Source of the DNA: Pithys albifrons albifrons
Taxonomy: Eukaryota; Chordata; Aves; Passeriformes; Thamnophilidae
Length of the DNA stretch: 64,000 nucleotides
Direction: 5' to 3'
NCBI RefSeq assembly: GCF_047495875.1
Contig: NC_092467.1
Span: 19,549,066-19,613,065 of the forward strand
The notes under the pieces are model-generated. The model searched no databases. It was given only the letters and a program-made list of their open reading frames with translations, and had not been told where the DNA came from. The position numbers and the translations under genes are program-made. Position 1 is the first letter of the stretch. Every line of letters begins with the position of its first letter. Shown here piece by piece: positions 1 through 13,460 of the stretch.

Positions 1-639
1 ATGAATAACTTAGCTTTGAATAACAATAAACATATTTTTAAACTTAGATCTAAACCCTTTAGTTTCCATACTCTCTCTTGTATTGTGTGCTCTGCAAACA
101 CATTCATGAGAGCAGCTCACTGTGAATGTGTGATCTGTAAATCACTCTCAAGTACCCTCTGTGCAAGTTTTTTCTCTTTTATCTTAGTTTCTAAATGGAA
201 GCACTTTACATTATTTGAACATTCAAATCTCAGTGCAGATTTTAAATTTCCATTACTTTTAAATTCTTTAGTCTGATGTCTGTAGCATACTTCAAGGTGA
301 TTAGAATTAATTGTATCTAGTTTTTACTGTTATCAGCAATTTCTCCATTTTTGGTGCACCTCATTAGTACTTCCTTGGGTATTTTAAGTTGCCCAGATTC
401 TGCTCAGTGGTCACTGTTTTAGCTTTCTAATGTGGTTTATTCTTAATAGATCTCTTCAGGGTATAGTATCATTTTGGGTATATTTTGCAAAAAGAGTTTC
501 AGAAATTCTGATATTTCTTATAAGTTCAATTGAACTGCTGGTGTGGTTGGTTTTTTACCTCATAGCAGCCAGTGGCCCGTGTCCAACTCTGTTTTACCAG
601 GTGAATCTCTCACTGTAGTTTTGGAATGGACTTCTCTTC
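1..639. other. AT-rich non-coding DNA, no gene seen
   Basis: Low-GC unique sequence. An open frame of about 90 codons runs from the first base, but it has ordinary intergenic composition, no recognisable domain and no splice or promoter context, so I treat it as chance. Confidence 0.6.
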
Positions 640-882
640 ATAAGGCAGTTAAATGCCACCCTGATGCTGATCCTGGAGCTGTAGGTTCTAGTCCTGAGGA
701 CTTCACTGTCACTGTCCAAGCTCGCTCGGCCGTGGCAGATGGACCTCAGGAGTTAAAGGGTGGGGCCAGTTCTGCGCAGGCTGTGCCTCACCTAAAAATT
801 CCACTGCACAGGCTCGAAGGGCACACCCATGTGGGGAGAGCCCTTCCCCAATCTTCATTCGTGAAGCCGAGCCATGATGATG
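640..882 (+). mobile_element. Possible LINE-type retrotransposon 3' end with (ATG)n tail
   Basis: This block is clearly richer in G+C and CpG than its surroundings: several CpGs cluster between 720 and 875 in an otherwise CpG-poor region. It ends in a short ATGATGATG run at 874-882, after which composition returns to background. A GC-rich body ending abruptly in a short trinucleotide run is how the 3' end of a non-LTR retrotransposon (RTE-like or related) looks when inserted in plus orientation. The segment before the tail feels familiar as a repeated vertebrate sequence, but I could not verify that. The longest open frame of the window (543-1031, 162 codons) runs through it, with no domain I recognise and no conserved reverse-transcriptase motif. 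Retention of CpGs suggests either a younger insertion or constraint. Alternative: an unrelated GC-rich conserved element or decayed pseudogene. The left boundary is approximate. Confidence 0.4.
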
Positions 883-3800
883 TATCTTCATATCTTGTTA
901 TCATAAATGTTGAGGTTATGCACTCACTGGGGTTCCAAAAGCATGATGATCTCAAAGTTACCTTGCAATATGTGTGCTGCCTTCCTTTTGTCCATATCTG
1001 TTGTTTGTCTGTTTCTGGGAAGAAGATATAATATAGATCAGCTTCTTTACAGAAATACACTGGAGAAGAAAAAGGTACCTGCATCTGTCCTTCCCATGGC
1101 TGCAGGAAGCTCTGTTATTTCAGAGAAATTCATTGTGTGTGTCACTGCTGCCTTTTCCCATTGTACATTACTGTGAGAAAATTAATTTTCATATGGTTTT
1201 ATCCCATTGATGTTTCTTATGTTAGGTTTGAATTTGCTCTCACATCTTAATCTTTCTGGGCTGTATCTGTGCATTTCATATTCTGTGTTCTTGTATAAAG
1301 AGTTTTTTCTGCACAAAGAATCCTTGGTATTTTGTGACTTATTCCTTCAGAATATTGTAATTTATAGAAGAACCTAACACTAGTTACTCTTATACCACCT
1401 CAATTATAATTATTGTAAAAGGCAGATTAGTGCAATTTTCTTTCAGTTTAATAATTTCCATGCTATTTTCTGGCTCTAAATCTTCAGTGAACTCTCCTGA
1501 AACAGAGGAAAGATTCAGAATTCTGTTTCATTTAAAGACTCTCTGAATAGGTAAGATTTTATTTTTTAAAAGAAACTCAATCTCTGTATAGTTCTGGCAT
1601 GAGCTTTGCTTTTTAAGACTAACACGAGAGTATGCCACGCAAACACAGGCAGAGATATGCATACGAAATGGGAAAGGATTTGTGCTGGATACTTTGCCAC
1701 CAAGTCTTGTTCCAGGTTCTTTGAGGTGAATATCATATGCTTACTTCCGTGGAAGTAATGGAAAAATTCACATATTTTATTAAATTTTGCTTTGTACATT
1801 CAGTTGGAAAAGAGTGCTCACAGAGTTCCTTTTTGCCCACAGTTCCGCTTCTTTCAATAGTAGCACTCTGAATGTGCCCACGTTACATTCTGCAGGTGTA
1901 TGGCCTCCTGGGTAGTCTGTTACAGAAGTCATCAAAGAACGTAGGACTTCCCTACAAGATAAATTTCCCTATCTTCATCAGTTTCTCCACTGAGAACTGT
2001 GCTGTCACTTTATCCTGGCCTGAAGAACTCCACTGTTTCAAGTCTCTCCTGGTCTTGATAGGTAAACTTTTTTCGTCACTAAGGTGCTGTTTCTTCTCCT
2101 GTCTTTTCTGTCACCCTTTCCAATCACCTGTGGTCTTAGAATGGTGGTAGATATCAAGCACTTAGATCTTCCTCTGTCCAGATTTACTTGTACAAAACCA
2201 GCTTGGTGACCATCCACTCAATGTAGGTTCTTGGAAATAGCTTTTAAGATGCATGATTTGAAGTTACTCTTTTCTGGCTAAGAAATTGTCATAGATCAGC
2301 AAATTATCTGCTGAAATCAGAAAGAATTCATGGTATGGTAGATCATGCATAGCTTAGAGTTTTTGAAAGTTTTAATTTTGAAAAGACTTGTATATTAATT
2401 GAATTTGAAATAGACTAATCTGTTAAGCAGTTTTAAGGTCTACATCATGATAGCTTAAATGCCTTTTTTAGAGGTTTGTCTTCATTTGTTTCTTATTTTA
2501 TGATATTAATGTTCTTGGAAGGTTATTTCCTATTTAATTACCAAAATGTTGTACTTTTAGGGGACCCTCTTGGTTCTCTTAAGAACACAGAATATCTCTT
2601 TAAACTCTTAACGTGCCTGAAAATGCCTGTTCAATAGTTTCAGACTGTCTGTTGTCAAGACTCCTGGTAGTGGATGTATTTCATTGTCAAAAGATAATTT
2701 GTGTTTGTTCAGGAACTTCCTCTGGCACACTAGAAGTATTCCAGGCTGCCTTGGTAACTGCTGAGCTTCCTCCTCTTTCCTAAGGGCAAGTCTAGTCAGC
2801 AGAATAATGAACATAAACCTTCCTTGTCCCAAATGGGTGGCACCATGTCTTCACTGTGCTATCATCTTGCAGGTAGGCTTTTTCAGCTTAGTCTGCCAGA
2901 ACATAACTAATGTTACTACCTTATGGATTAGTCCTTAAGGAGAGTTTATTTAGTTTAGTTTAGTTCTGATTCTTTCAGACACTGTCTTCACTGAAATACC
3001 CATGACCTGCTGCCTTTCTTCTTGTTCCTGGAGTTCTCAGACTCTTGAGCCTTCACATTGTAAAGGAACCGAGGAAAAGTTCCTGCTTCTTCCTATTGTA
3101 TGTTCTAGTTTGGGAACACTAGGAAGCATAAGACCAAAGGCATGGTCTTAATGAGGAATCTTACTGAAAATTAACTAGTTTTATATTTAACTGGAAGTAT
3201 ATCTGGATTTACAGTACAAGTCATAGTGAAGACTGTAAGAATTTCAGACTTCATATAATTAATGGCATTTTGGTGGGTTTTTTTTTGCTTTTTTCTTTCA
3301 TTTTGCTTATGGCTTTTTTGTTAAAATAGTGGCTTATCTTAAAGATGGATTATGAACACTGACTGAATTTTGTCTTAGAAAAGGGCTAGTAGCATTCTGA
3401 AGAAATTATGTCTACTTTAAAAACAAAGCTGTAGTAAAATGTTATTAATTTTGCAGCTATCCTGTTTGGAAATAAGTGCCTACATTTCCATGCTGATGAA
3501 TGATTCTGTTGGCTGCTTGCCTGTGAAAGGCAAGTAACGTTTTGTTTGTGTGTATGTAATGAGCTGTTTGCCAAGTTCTGAAACTTGCTGGGAGTGAAAG
3601 ATGCACTGTAAATATAACATAGGTTTTAGGATTTTGTTTAAAGTCTCAAAATATGCCTAAGACCATGATAACAACAAAATTGCTATGAAAATGCATGTAT
3701 GGAAAGGTATGTAAAGAGATGTTTTATACATTTGTCAAAGAAAGCCAAGTCATCATGCCATTAGTAATTACTATAATGAAAGCTGTGCAGAAACTATGAA

Positions 3801-6800
3801 TTTGTATTTGTACACAGAATTCAACCACTTCTCGATTTAGACATCTCAAAACTTTTGGGTTCAGGTCTTGAGAATGGGCATGCAGGCAATGTTATGTTTG
3901 TTTTTACTTTCCTAGAAGCTAAATTGTGAACTTGGGGTGAAGATCTGTCCAATTACAGAACAAAATTTATTATTTAGTTTTCAGTACTTAACAATGCTCT
4001 TAGTTTGTCTTAGCAAGTTTTAGCATGGATTCAGTCATAACTAGAGATGTTGCCATTTTACTTTCAAGTAAATCTTATTTCCTCTATGTTTGTCTGTGTG
4101 GATGTCAAAAAGTGCATTCTGTGGGAGTTGATAGTTGCGAAAAGATTATTACTATGATTCTGAAAATCCTTCCTTATGCTAGATATATTATCCTGGCAAC
4201 TGGAGCTGTCAGATCTGATAGCAGATGTAGAAAGGGTCACTTCTAGCACAGAAACAATTTGGATTGTTTTGCAGAGATTTTGTCCTCTTTTCAAAATTGT
4301 GATTTGTTTGTATCCTTCTTGACATATATTTAAAGGATGCATTTCAGCATGTTTATTTTCTGGTATGGATTGCTTGTCACCATTAGTTTTTTGTTATGAC
4401 AGCAGAGATTATACATCTTCTGACCAAGCTCTCTGTCTGGTTTTCAGTTCTGATAGAAACATCTCTTTTTGTCTTAACTGTATATATTTTTACTTCAAAT
4501 TCTGTGAGCTTTATGCTCTTTTTGTCTTAGAAAAATTAATCAAGCAATAAGATTAAGTTTAGTATTTCTTAATGTTTACCATTGCATTTTTGTCTGTAAT
4601 TTCTCTACCTTGCATTCCATGCTAGTGCCACATATACAGTGTATCCAGGCAGAGGGGAGTTTATTCTTTCAAATTCTTCATATTTTATATACAACATTTA
4701 AACATCCTTCTCCATAATCCTTATTTTACTGTATTATAAACATCAGTTCCATAGGTGTGCTTCCTGATCTTTTAAACACATCAACACCACTGAGGTCAAA
4801 ATAAAAGTGTGTTGTATTTCCTTGTCATTATATGAAATTTAGATTTCAGTTTTTGTTTTCATTACATTTAACAAGTACCCAGGAGGCAAGTTAGTCTGCT
4901 GGGCCAGAGTTGGTGTGTGCCATGTGTTCTACTTAGTGCAGAGGCGTGTGGAATTTATTTAATTACAGTCCCAGCCTGCAGAGCTGCATCTTCTAAGTCA
5001 AGCTTTAGAGTTGGCTGTTTTTAGCGCCCTATAAGGCTCCATCTAGGTCCTAGATGTGTCTCCAAAGTCATAATCTTTACTAACTTCCTGATTTGCCAGC
5101 TCATGAGACCTTTATGGCCATGGAAAACACAGAGCACACAGAGCTCAGAGACTTAACATAGTTGTTAAAACAGTCATTTTCATATTAGCACAATGTCATC
5201 AGCATGGACACTTGTTTTTGTAGCAGATTTCTTAAAAGTGCTGCTGCCAAAACATGCTGTGTTATCTAAGTGACTACAGATCCATTCTCTTGGAAACTAT
5301 CAGCAATCCAAGAAGCCAGAAGACTGGAGATGCCATTTCACATATGCCATTCTCAAAGCTAAAAGAGAAAGTACTTTACTGACATCCATGGGTTTTTAAC
5401 ACATTTATGAAAAACAGCTACATTTTATTGCGAATTTGAAAGCTTTTATTAATTAACAAAGACTAATTGACATGGAAATGTTAAGTATTTCACATGTTAT
5501 AGGTGATCCTTGGTGTAATGTACATTAGAAGAGACATCTATCAGTCTATTAAAGTCAGTGTTATTATCCTCATGGATTTATAAACATTAAATAACTCTTC
5601 CCATAAAACATAAATAATGTAGCTAGATTTTGACTTTTCTGAAAGTCCCTGTGAAAGTGAAGAATGTCAATTTATAGGATTTTTGGCTGGCTTCTACATG
5701 TAAGCTGAAGATTTTAAACAAGGTTAGTTTCTGTTTGCAAGATCATGGATTCTCACCAAACACTGTTGTTTTACCACTGTCTGAGTTTCTAAATTTAGAA
5801 ACTTTGTACCAAAGGGGTGAGACCAACCTGTCAAGTGAGAGCAGCTCTCACAGTTGGGATGTGGGGCTCAGTGTGCAACGTAATATCCAGTGTAAGAGAT
5901 GATCTGTTCTCTGCCAAGCCATTTCTAGTTCCTTGGAAAGTGCATCCAGCTTCTCTGTGGATGCTAATAGCACCCAGGAAAAAGGAGAAGAAAAAATTGT
6001 CATTTCTGAAAGATTGTTCCACTTATGAAGATGAGTATAAAAGGAGTATTCTAAATGTACTCTCCTTTGTAGAGCAGAAAATATAAAGGCAATATACTAA
6101 TGTTCAGCAAAGAATGAAATAGTGGGGTGGTATTGTTATAGTTGTGTTAGGGACAGGAAGAAACATAGGTGCAGCTGCTAAATGTAACAGCCACCTTCTG
6201 TTAAGCTGAATAAGGGAACAGTTAAATGCATCTGTGTTTAGAGATAGTTGAAAATATTGAAACAACCCCTAACAATTCTGTTCATGCATAATGCTATTCA
6301 TTATTCTGCTGGAGCAGTTTCCCAGCAAGCCGCAAGATAGAGTTAAATGCAGTTACATACAGAGTTTGGGGGAAGGACTTGGGGTGCAGCTGGGTGTCAG
6401 TGCATGTGAGGAGAAAGGCAAACATGCTCCAGGGGCAACAGGAAAGGAACAAGAAAGCTCCAGGTGCAACCAAAGAAGCAGTTATACTGCAAGCTAAGAG
6501 AGTTTTACGTAAACTACCTGCTAAAAAGCGAAGCTCTGAGCAAGGAAGCTGTCTCCTGCTGCTCGGTTCCTGTTGTGTTCAAGAAAATTGGGCTTTAACA
6601 TACAATTTACTGTAGATTGCACTGAAGAAAATTCAGGACTCCATCATCATTTCCTCCTCTTGAGAGAAACAAGGACTTAGAGCCTGAATTTTTCATAGAT
6701 AGTTAGGTCAAAAGGTTGACAGCACCTTGTTTTAATACTGGTGTTTGTTTATTGGATATTGATAAAGGAATAAACAGGCTACAAACTTTCATTAGGCCCT

Positions 6801-7723
6801 CTGTCAAGAGATGGGTCCTATTCCAAACCACTATTTTATGTGGGCAAGACAAACAGAAGGTGTAAGGAGGCATATGGTGTAGGAGAAGAGTGAACGTTGA
6901 AGTTTTTACTGAGCATTTCTGACTCTTCAGGGTCTCTGCCACCATTCTTCTTGCTTGCAACCTCTCCTCTGTCCACACCCTTTTTTTTTTCCCCTCAAAG
7001 ACCATTTGTTGACTGAGATGTCACTGACTGGCTCCTGATTTCCAGAAGGCAATCATCAACTGTACTTGCTGTGTTTCCAGTTTAAATTAATGAAAATAAT
7101 TGAACTGCTAACAGTATTATAGTGCTGTAGCTTCCCACTGATAGTGTATTTTTACTTATTTAATATATCCCAAGCTGATTTATTAGCTATTCTCAATATA
7201 ATTAAAAATGAAACAGACCCCCTTTTTAATAGAAATATGATTTAGATACTGTGAAGCTTGTAAACCACAAGGTGCAAGTGGTTCTCCCCCTCCTTACAGG
7301 TAATTTAAAATGCACAAAAATGTGAAGCTTGCTTGTTGCCAGGGTAGGAAGTGAGCATAGTTATGACTTTGCAGCTGTTTCTGCTAAAGAAAACAAACAA
7401 ACAAACAATAAGACTCACACTTTTTATTGCACCTACAAAGGAGTGTGCTCAAAGGGAATATATTTGTGCTGGAAAGAAGAAGCCTTAACCAAGGTATTAC
7501 TGTCCTATCAAATGTGCCAAGCACATTCACACCTGTGCAACTGTGAGGACAAAAGGCCACTTTCTCACCATCCATTGCTGATTGATTAAACTGGGGGAAA
7601 AAATCGACAATGGAAACAGTTTTGGCTATTACAAATCTGTGTTAGGTATTATGTATCTGCATACGTGGAATAGTGGCCTTGTTACTAGACCAGGCCAGAG
7701 GTAAAATGCTTACCTCAAAAAAA
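883..7723. other. Gene-free AT-rich stretch
   Basis: About 6.8 kb of unique AT-rich sequence without a supportable gene. The longest frame (6703-7005, minus, 100 codons) has no recognisable domain. Minor structures are short poly-T runs, a TTTAG-like stutter near 2948-2967, and a 17-bp palindrome at 5835-5851 (GTGAGAGC, A, GCTCTCAC). Confidence 0.6.
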
Positions 7724-7748
7724 CCCAACCCCAAAACACCCAAACCCC
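7724..7748 (-). other. G-quadruplex-forming motif on the minus strand
   Basis: On the plus strand four C-runs (CCC, CCCC, CCC, CCCC) are separated by 2, 6 and 3 non-C bases. The minus strand therefore has four G-runs of at least three with loops no longer than seven, which fits the canonical intramolecular G-quadruplex rule. It sits about 50 bp before a GTTTT microsatellite. Any role is unknown, and nothing nearby indicates a promoter. Confidence 0.6.
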
Positions 7749-7798
7749 AAATTCCCAAACAAATATTTCCATTCAGTAAGAGGAGTCCATTTATTTGC

Positions 7799-7821
7799 TT
7801 TGTTTTGTTTTGTTTTGTTTT
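7799..7821. repeat. (GTTTT)n microsatellite
   Basis: Four consecutive TGTTT/GTTTT-type units form a short pentanucleotide simple repeat. It is likely to be polymorphic in length. Confidence 0.85.
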
Positions 7822-10800
7822 CTAAATGCTCAACAGTTTATCATGTGTCTGTATTCTTTTGTTCTCTACCATAATTTGTTTTTATTGCATAACCTCTGAA
7901 TCATTAAGAACATGTGTTCATTTTATTATTTTTAAAGAAAATTCCTTGCAGTTGAGATTAGTACCTTGCTAATACAAAACTGTCAGTATGTCACTTTTTT
8001 ATGTGCCTATGTGATGTACAGTAGAAAAATATTATCACAGGTCAAAATAGTTGTGACAAATACTAAGCTACAATGTAGTTTGTGCTGAGTTTCATGCAGA
8101 AGGCTCATCTGGTGAACAAAGGCTTCCCAGATTGTTTTCAAATAACCTGAGTTACTCTTTAGATTAGAATAACTCACTATTTTAAATTGAAGAATGCAAT
8201 GTACATAAAGTCTTATTCTTCCTTCTTTATGTGCTGCTTGCTTAGCATAAGTGCAGTCAAAATATCTGGTCAGCCTCTATATAATTTGATGTCCAGAGGT
8301 ATGTAGAAATCAGGAAAAAATATGAAGACTATTAATTTGTATGACTCATTCATAAAATACATATTTTGTTAGGCTTTTAATGAAGCACTTACCAGAGAAG
8401 TAGTAGGAACAAATATTTATGTCTCCTGATGAAGATATTTTTTCCCCTTATTATAGTCATCTGCAGTTCATACACTGTTATCGTTAAGTACCCAGAAACA
8501 AACCATGTACAGTACAACAATACATTCTTTATTTGTAAAATGAGTCACATTGCTTCTATCCTGCTTCCCACAGATCAGAGTTTTAATAGGGATATAAATA
8601 AGAAACTTAACATATGTGACCTTCTGACCACAGAGTGTTAAATTCCAGGGACTATTTTGCCCCACCACTTATTTCTTTTATTCAAACATGTATTCATCAT
8701 AGTTCTGTCGGAAATTGTGTGATTTATAATTTATATTAAGTTCTGATATAAATTACATTCAGATACAGGGAGAGGGAAATTGTGGAGGAGTGATTCTTGC
8801 TAAGGATGTTGAAAACAGCTTCCACTTAACCTTCAAATGTGGTGGAAATGACACAATAGTATTTATGTAAAGTTTTATCTTTGGGAAACATCTGCTTCTG
8901 TACAAAAACTTTATTTTTTTCTGTCCAATCTAATAGTTTGTGTTAACATTTGGATCTTGAATATACAACTCCACAAATGCATTGCCATTGTGACTTGACT
9001 AATGTAGTCTGCCAATACAAGTATTGCTTATTCTGTGCAAAAAGTCATGTAATAAACCCACAGACATTCTACCGTGATGCAGGTCCAAATAAGGTTTTGT
9101 AGCTTGGAAATGTTCTGATATTTATTATAACATTTTATTATTTTCTTGGTAAGATATGCATTTGAAATACAGGCAGGCACTATCATAAGTATAGTTTTGT
9201 TCTTCAGTATTTTTAAAAAGTCATTTTATCTCAGTTTAATGAAAACATTTCAAAGAAAATGAACAAATAGTATAAATTTCTGTTTCAAACCTACTGTCAA
9301 GATGTATTAAGAATTGTATAGAAGAAAAAATCATCTGAGGCCTCCAGTTCAATTCCACCATGTTATGGGTCCCAGCTGTTCAAAGAGAAGTTTATTGTGC
9401 TTTATGAACTACTTCTTCAGCCTATAGATTTTTGGTATTTCATCCAGAGTTTCTCCATGCCCAAAAAAACCCTTTTGAATTTCACAAGCTTCTTCTATTT
9501 TGATGCAATTGCTCTGATCATCACAAAAAATGGTGGCTATAAGACTTTTCAGAATACAGTTCAACATCACTATTCAATAATTACTAATAAAAAGCCTAGG
9601 GCCAGCAGAAAAATTGATTTAATGCAGGAGATAACTTTCAGTCAGTTCACTTTCTACTCTTAGTCATGAAATCATATGGAGGATATACTTGTTTGTAGTG
9701 TGTTCTCTGTGAGTGGGAAAGAAGACCTAGGGAAAGCTAACAAAATTATATAAATTGAGTGAAATGGGAGCATAAGGTACTGCTGTCAGGCAGGAGAGAT
9801 TTCAGATGCAGAGGATGAAGGATTTGCTGTTACGTCTGCTTGCAGAATGAAAGCTTTCATTAGGGCCTGTGTTTTGGAATCAAAATCATGAGGCTCAAAG
9901 TCTGCTTACCAGAGACTTTTAATTCTTCTGATAATGGTGCCTGAGGTATATAAAATGCATTATGAAGCAAAAAACTCCAAGAACAATTAGCATTAATTGG
10001 CTTATCAACAGATATTTGAGGTGTTTGTAGAACTTTCGGGAAAGAAGGTATTGAGGTTCTGGTTTTTTTTTAGTTTCTGAAAAACATTTTGGACAAATTG
10101 TTATAAGGTTCTTTAAAAAAAAATCACAAAGCAAGAGACAGCAATTTTTATAACATCCGTGGCAGTGTTGGTAAGAAATTCCCACTGGAAGTAAGTAGAT
10201 TTAGAGAGGTTGGGAATGAATTCTTCAGAATTCATATTTACCTGTTAAATTTTATGCATCTCTATTATTATGTAGGGATATAGATTTCTTTTTTTTTCTT
10301 TTATTTCCCCAAATGAAAAGGGGATCGAATTTTTGTTTGTTAGGTTTTTTTGTTTGGTTGTTTGCTTTTTTTTTTAAATAGTTCATGGTTGGATTGACTG
10401 AATTTTGTAGTGAAAATACAGCATGCTATATATTATGCCTGAAGAAATCTACCTTTATTAAACTTAGTGTTTAAAAGAAGGTTGAAACACTCAGAGGATT
10501 TTTCCTTTGTGCCAAAATTGACTTTTGGCTGAAACTAAACTAAGTGTTCTGCTGCTGCATAGTGAGGAGCACCCCTGGTTTCTGGTGTGTTGTGGGAGCA
10601 GTAGCACAGAAATGTGAAATAAACTTGTGCTGGTCTCTGGTCTCCTATAAAGCAGAATGATGGGGCAAATTCTTGTGATATACCACAGTCATTAGAAAGT
10701 GGTGTCTGTGGAGAGAGGGAAAAATATGTATTTGTCAATGCACTCTGGGCTTCAACTTTTGAAGTCAGAGGACTGGCTCAGTCTTACTCAGGCTCCCTTC

Positions 10801-11086
10801 TTAATACAGCCGTAATATTTCTGTCCTGTAAGGATCCCAAACTTTATTGGGTTTTCTGTGGTTCAATCTATAATCTTAAAACTGCCTTTTGCTCCTAATC
10901 TATCCTGACATCAACTGGAAGGATCAAGAATTAACCCCAATGACACTGCTTAAAGCAATATAGTAACACTTTCATTCAAACAGAGAAAGGTTGTTGACAT
11001 TATTTAGGAGTACCTGTCTTTAGGACATTGTGTAGGCATATTTTTATGTACAGTAGCACCATTTTTTTAATGTCCGTTGTCTGAAT
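7822..11086. other. Gene-free AT-rich stretch
   Basis: Unique AT-rich sequence. Frames of up to 88 codons (for example 9397-9663 plus and 9919-10185 minus) show no domains and no codon-like bias. Poly-T-rich, TTTG-type low complexity occurs at about 10288-10377. Confidence 0.55.
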
Positions 11087-11173
11087 ATGCAAATTAATAT
11101 TTCAAATGGTTGTGACTTTGCCTTTCTCAAAGACCAAGCACTTCTCCTTCAGTGTTGCCACTGATATTTGCAT
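11087..11173 (+). promoter_or_regulatory. Paired perfect POU octamer motifs (candidate enhancer core)
   Basis: A perfect octamer ATGCAAAT lies at 11087-11094, directly followed by TAAT, the core of homeodomain sites. The inverse octamer ATTTGCAT lies at 11166-11173. Two exact octamers in opposite orientation within about 90 bp, in low-repeat sequence, are compatible with a POU-domain factor enhancer. Octamers are expected by chance in AT-rich DNA, so this is inference from motif pairing only, with no evidence of activity. Confidence 0.2.
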
Positions 11174-13029
11174 ATGTGCTTTCTATTTATTCGAGTCGGT
11201 TTTGTGTTCCTTTTGCATGAGTTAACTGCTCATTTTGCATTCCCATTTTTTTCTGGATGCAGTCTATCCAATTAAGGTAAGCAACTCCGAGTCAGCTCCT
11301 CCCAGCCTCCCAGGTTAAGAGAGCAAACCCTGCTTTCCTCATGTAGACCAAACACTTCATGTTGCTGCAGTATATTCTTCACTCTGTTTTAGGATATCTG
11401 ACTAGCCCAGCACCATCAAGATGACACCCTAATACAAGCCTTTCTGTAGGTATTGGCATGGCATTGAAGCTTAAATCATGACTTGTCAGCATTTGTATCT
11501 TGCTGAGAGTCACCTTTCCTAATGCAATTTCACTGCTATTAGTCCTTCTGAGTCTGTCCTACCCTGTGAAAGGATCTGAGGGCATACGAGTTACTTTCCC
11601 TAACTCTAACTGATTATTTTTTGGGAGGGGAAAAAAATCAGAGGAGTGACTAAAGTTCAGACTGAAGTTTACCTTAAAATGAAAAAGAAGTTGGAGGAAA
11701 AAGTGGTCTTGAAAAATTGGCCAAATGCTGAATTTTTGAAATGAAACTTTCACATTGCCTAATATTGCTAAACTCAACAGATGTAAAACTTACTTGTTTG
11801 GTTTCATTACTTTCTTCGAATGATCATGTTCTTGAACTTCCCTTGCTTATCTCCAGTGTACGTATGCAGTTAATGCTGCCCACACCACCCTTTTTGAGGA
11901 AGGTGGCTCTTGTCTGCTGAAGGTTTTGTCACTGAGCATTCTTTTGGCTATCTACACCTTTTCTATCTGTGTCTGCCTGCAGTTATTCCCATTTCCTTAA
12001 GTTCTGTATCCATTTTCCTTATCTATTAAACAGCTGCTACATAAATAATTTATGAAAACAGTCAGATTTTTGAGGGTACATTCAATTATGCGTGTATAAA
12101 TTGTTACTATATTCAATTAATGATTAATGGTCTTATATAGTTATATATTTGCATAGGTATGCCAGTATTTTCTGTCTGTTATAACTTTAATTTCAGATTT
12201 GGAGACTTTTAAAATGGAAAATTATTTTTACAGTATTCTCTTATAAATACATGATAGCAAACTTTCTAATGCTGTTTTACACACTGTTCTACAGAGGCTT
12301 GGCTATTATTGATTATGAAATGTTCATGAGCAGTTGACATTAGAAAAAAAAGGATAGAAGTACACTTAAGCAGATTTTAATCCTCCCTTTTTGAGAGATT
12401 ATAAGAGATCATTAAAAGTGATTGCTTGTTCACCTTGAAGCTTCTCCAGTGGATGTTTTTGAAAATTTTTATCCTGTTGTCTCTGTACTGTGGAGAAAGA
12501 AATGTGACAAGGCTTCTCTGTATAAAAGTAATACCATTGGTAGCTGTTACCCTTTCTAGCCTCTCCTTTTAATAAAAATGTTCCAAACATTTTATTAGGA
12601 TATCACTTTCCTTATAAGCACCTTAATTTTTGTCATCTCAAACGTGGACATCAACCACACATGATGTCTGAATATTGATTGGGAATTTAACTTGGTGTGC
12701 AGTTGGAGGGATCATTTTCCTGTGAGCACACTCAGTCATGTGACAGTTCAGTGTTTATGCAATACAGTCACTCAATGCTCTACATTGCCCTTTGTATTGG
12801 AATAATTAACAGGTGTTAATTTTGACACAGAAACTTTAATTGATTTTTGGTCGACTTTGTTTCTTTCACCAAAAGGCTGAGGCAGGGAGCCTTCTAGCAT
12901 AGACATGTAGGAACTAATGACAAAGATGAATTCAGCAGGAGCTGCTGACTTGAAAATACATAGTTTATCAAAACCCTAAGGCAGTGTATTTCCAGACTTG
13001 ATGTGGAGCTCAACATGGTAGAAAGAGGC
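11174..13029. other. Gene-free unique sequence
   Basis: No frame longer than about 72 codons and no identifiable repeat. The sequence between 11240 and 11420 is slightly GC-richer than background but shows no recognisable gene. Confidence 0.55.
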
Positions 13030-13460
13030 TGAGGATTCAGAACTTATGGTCGCTTTGATAGGCTAGACTGAGGAATAATCATAATTAGCCACTAAATGTT
13101 GTAATTCAAAAACTGCAATGGTCAACTGTAAAAAGGCAGAACTGTAAAAACATAAGTAATTTAATAGAATGCATCATTGCCCTTAGAAATTTAAAGACAG
13201 CAGGCTGTTTTTGAAACAGAGACACGATACATTTAAATGGCACCTAGCTCAGATTCCACGAGAAGCAAAGTCATGCTGCGAAGGTAATTGAAGGCACCCT
13301 TTGAAATGGGCCGAGAGGAGATGACTCTTGACCTTGGGTCGTTTGGAACTCACAGCAATGCTCAGGGACTCCACCATCACGACAAATGATTTGAGTTTTC
13401 ACTAAGTGAGTGTCTGAGCATCGTTTATGCTGACTCCCTGATATTTTACTGCCAAGAGGT
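13030..13460. other. Candidate conserved non-coding block retaining CpGs
   Basis: Unlike the surrounding DNA, this roughly 430-bp stretch keeps many isolated CpG dinucleotides (for example near 13050, 13227, 13259, 13279, 13309, 13339, 13380 and 13422) without being generally GC-rich or repetitive. It contains homeodomain-type cores (ATAATTAGCC near 13083). Retained CpGs in unique AT-rich DNA suggest purifying selection or hypomethylation, as in conserved vertebrate enhancers. No open frame of note crosses it. Conservation cannot be tested here. Confidence 0.2.

Noticed and set aside
5835..5851. 17-bp palindrome GTGAGAGC-A-GCTCTCAC
   Set aside because: An isolated short inverted repeat with no flanking structure. 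A few of this size are expected in 64 kb.
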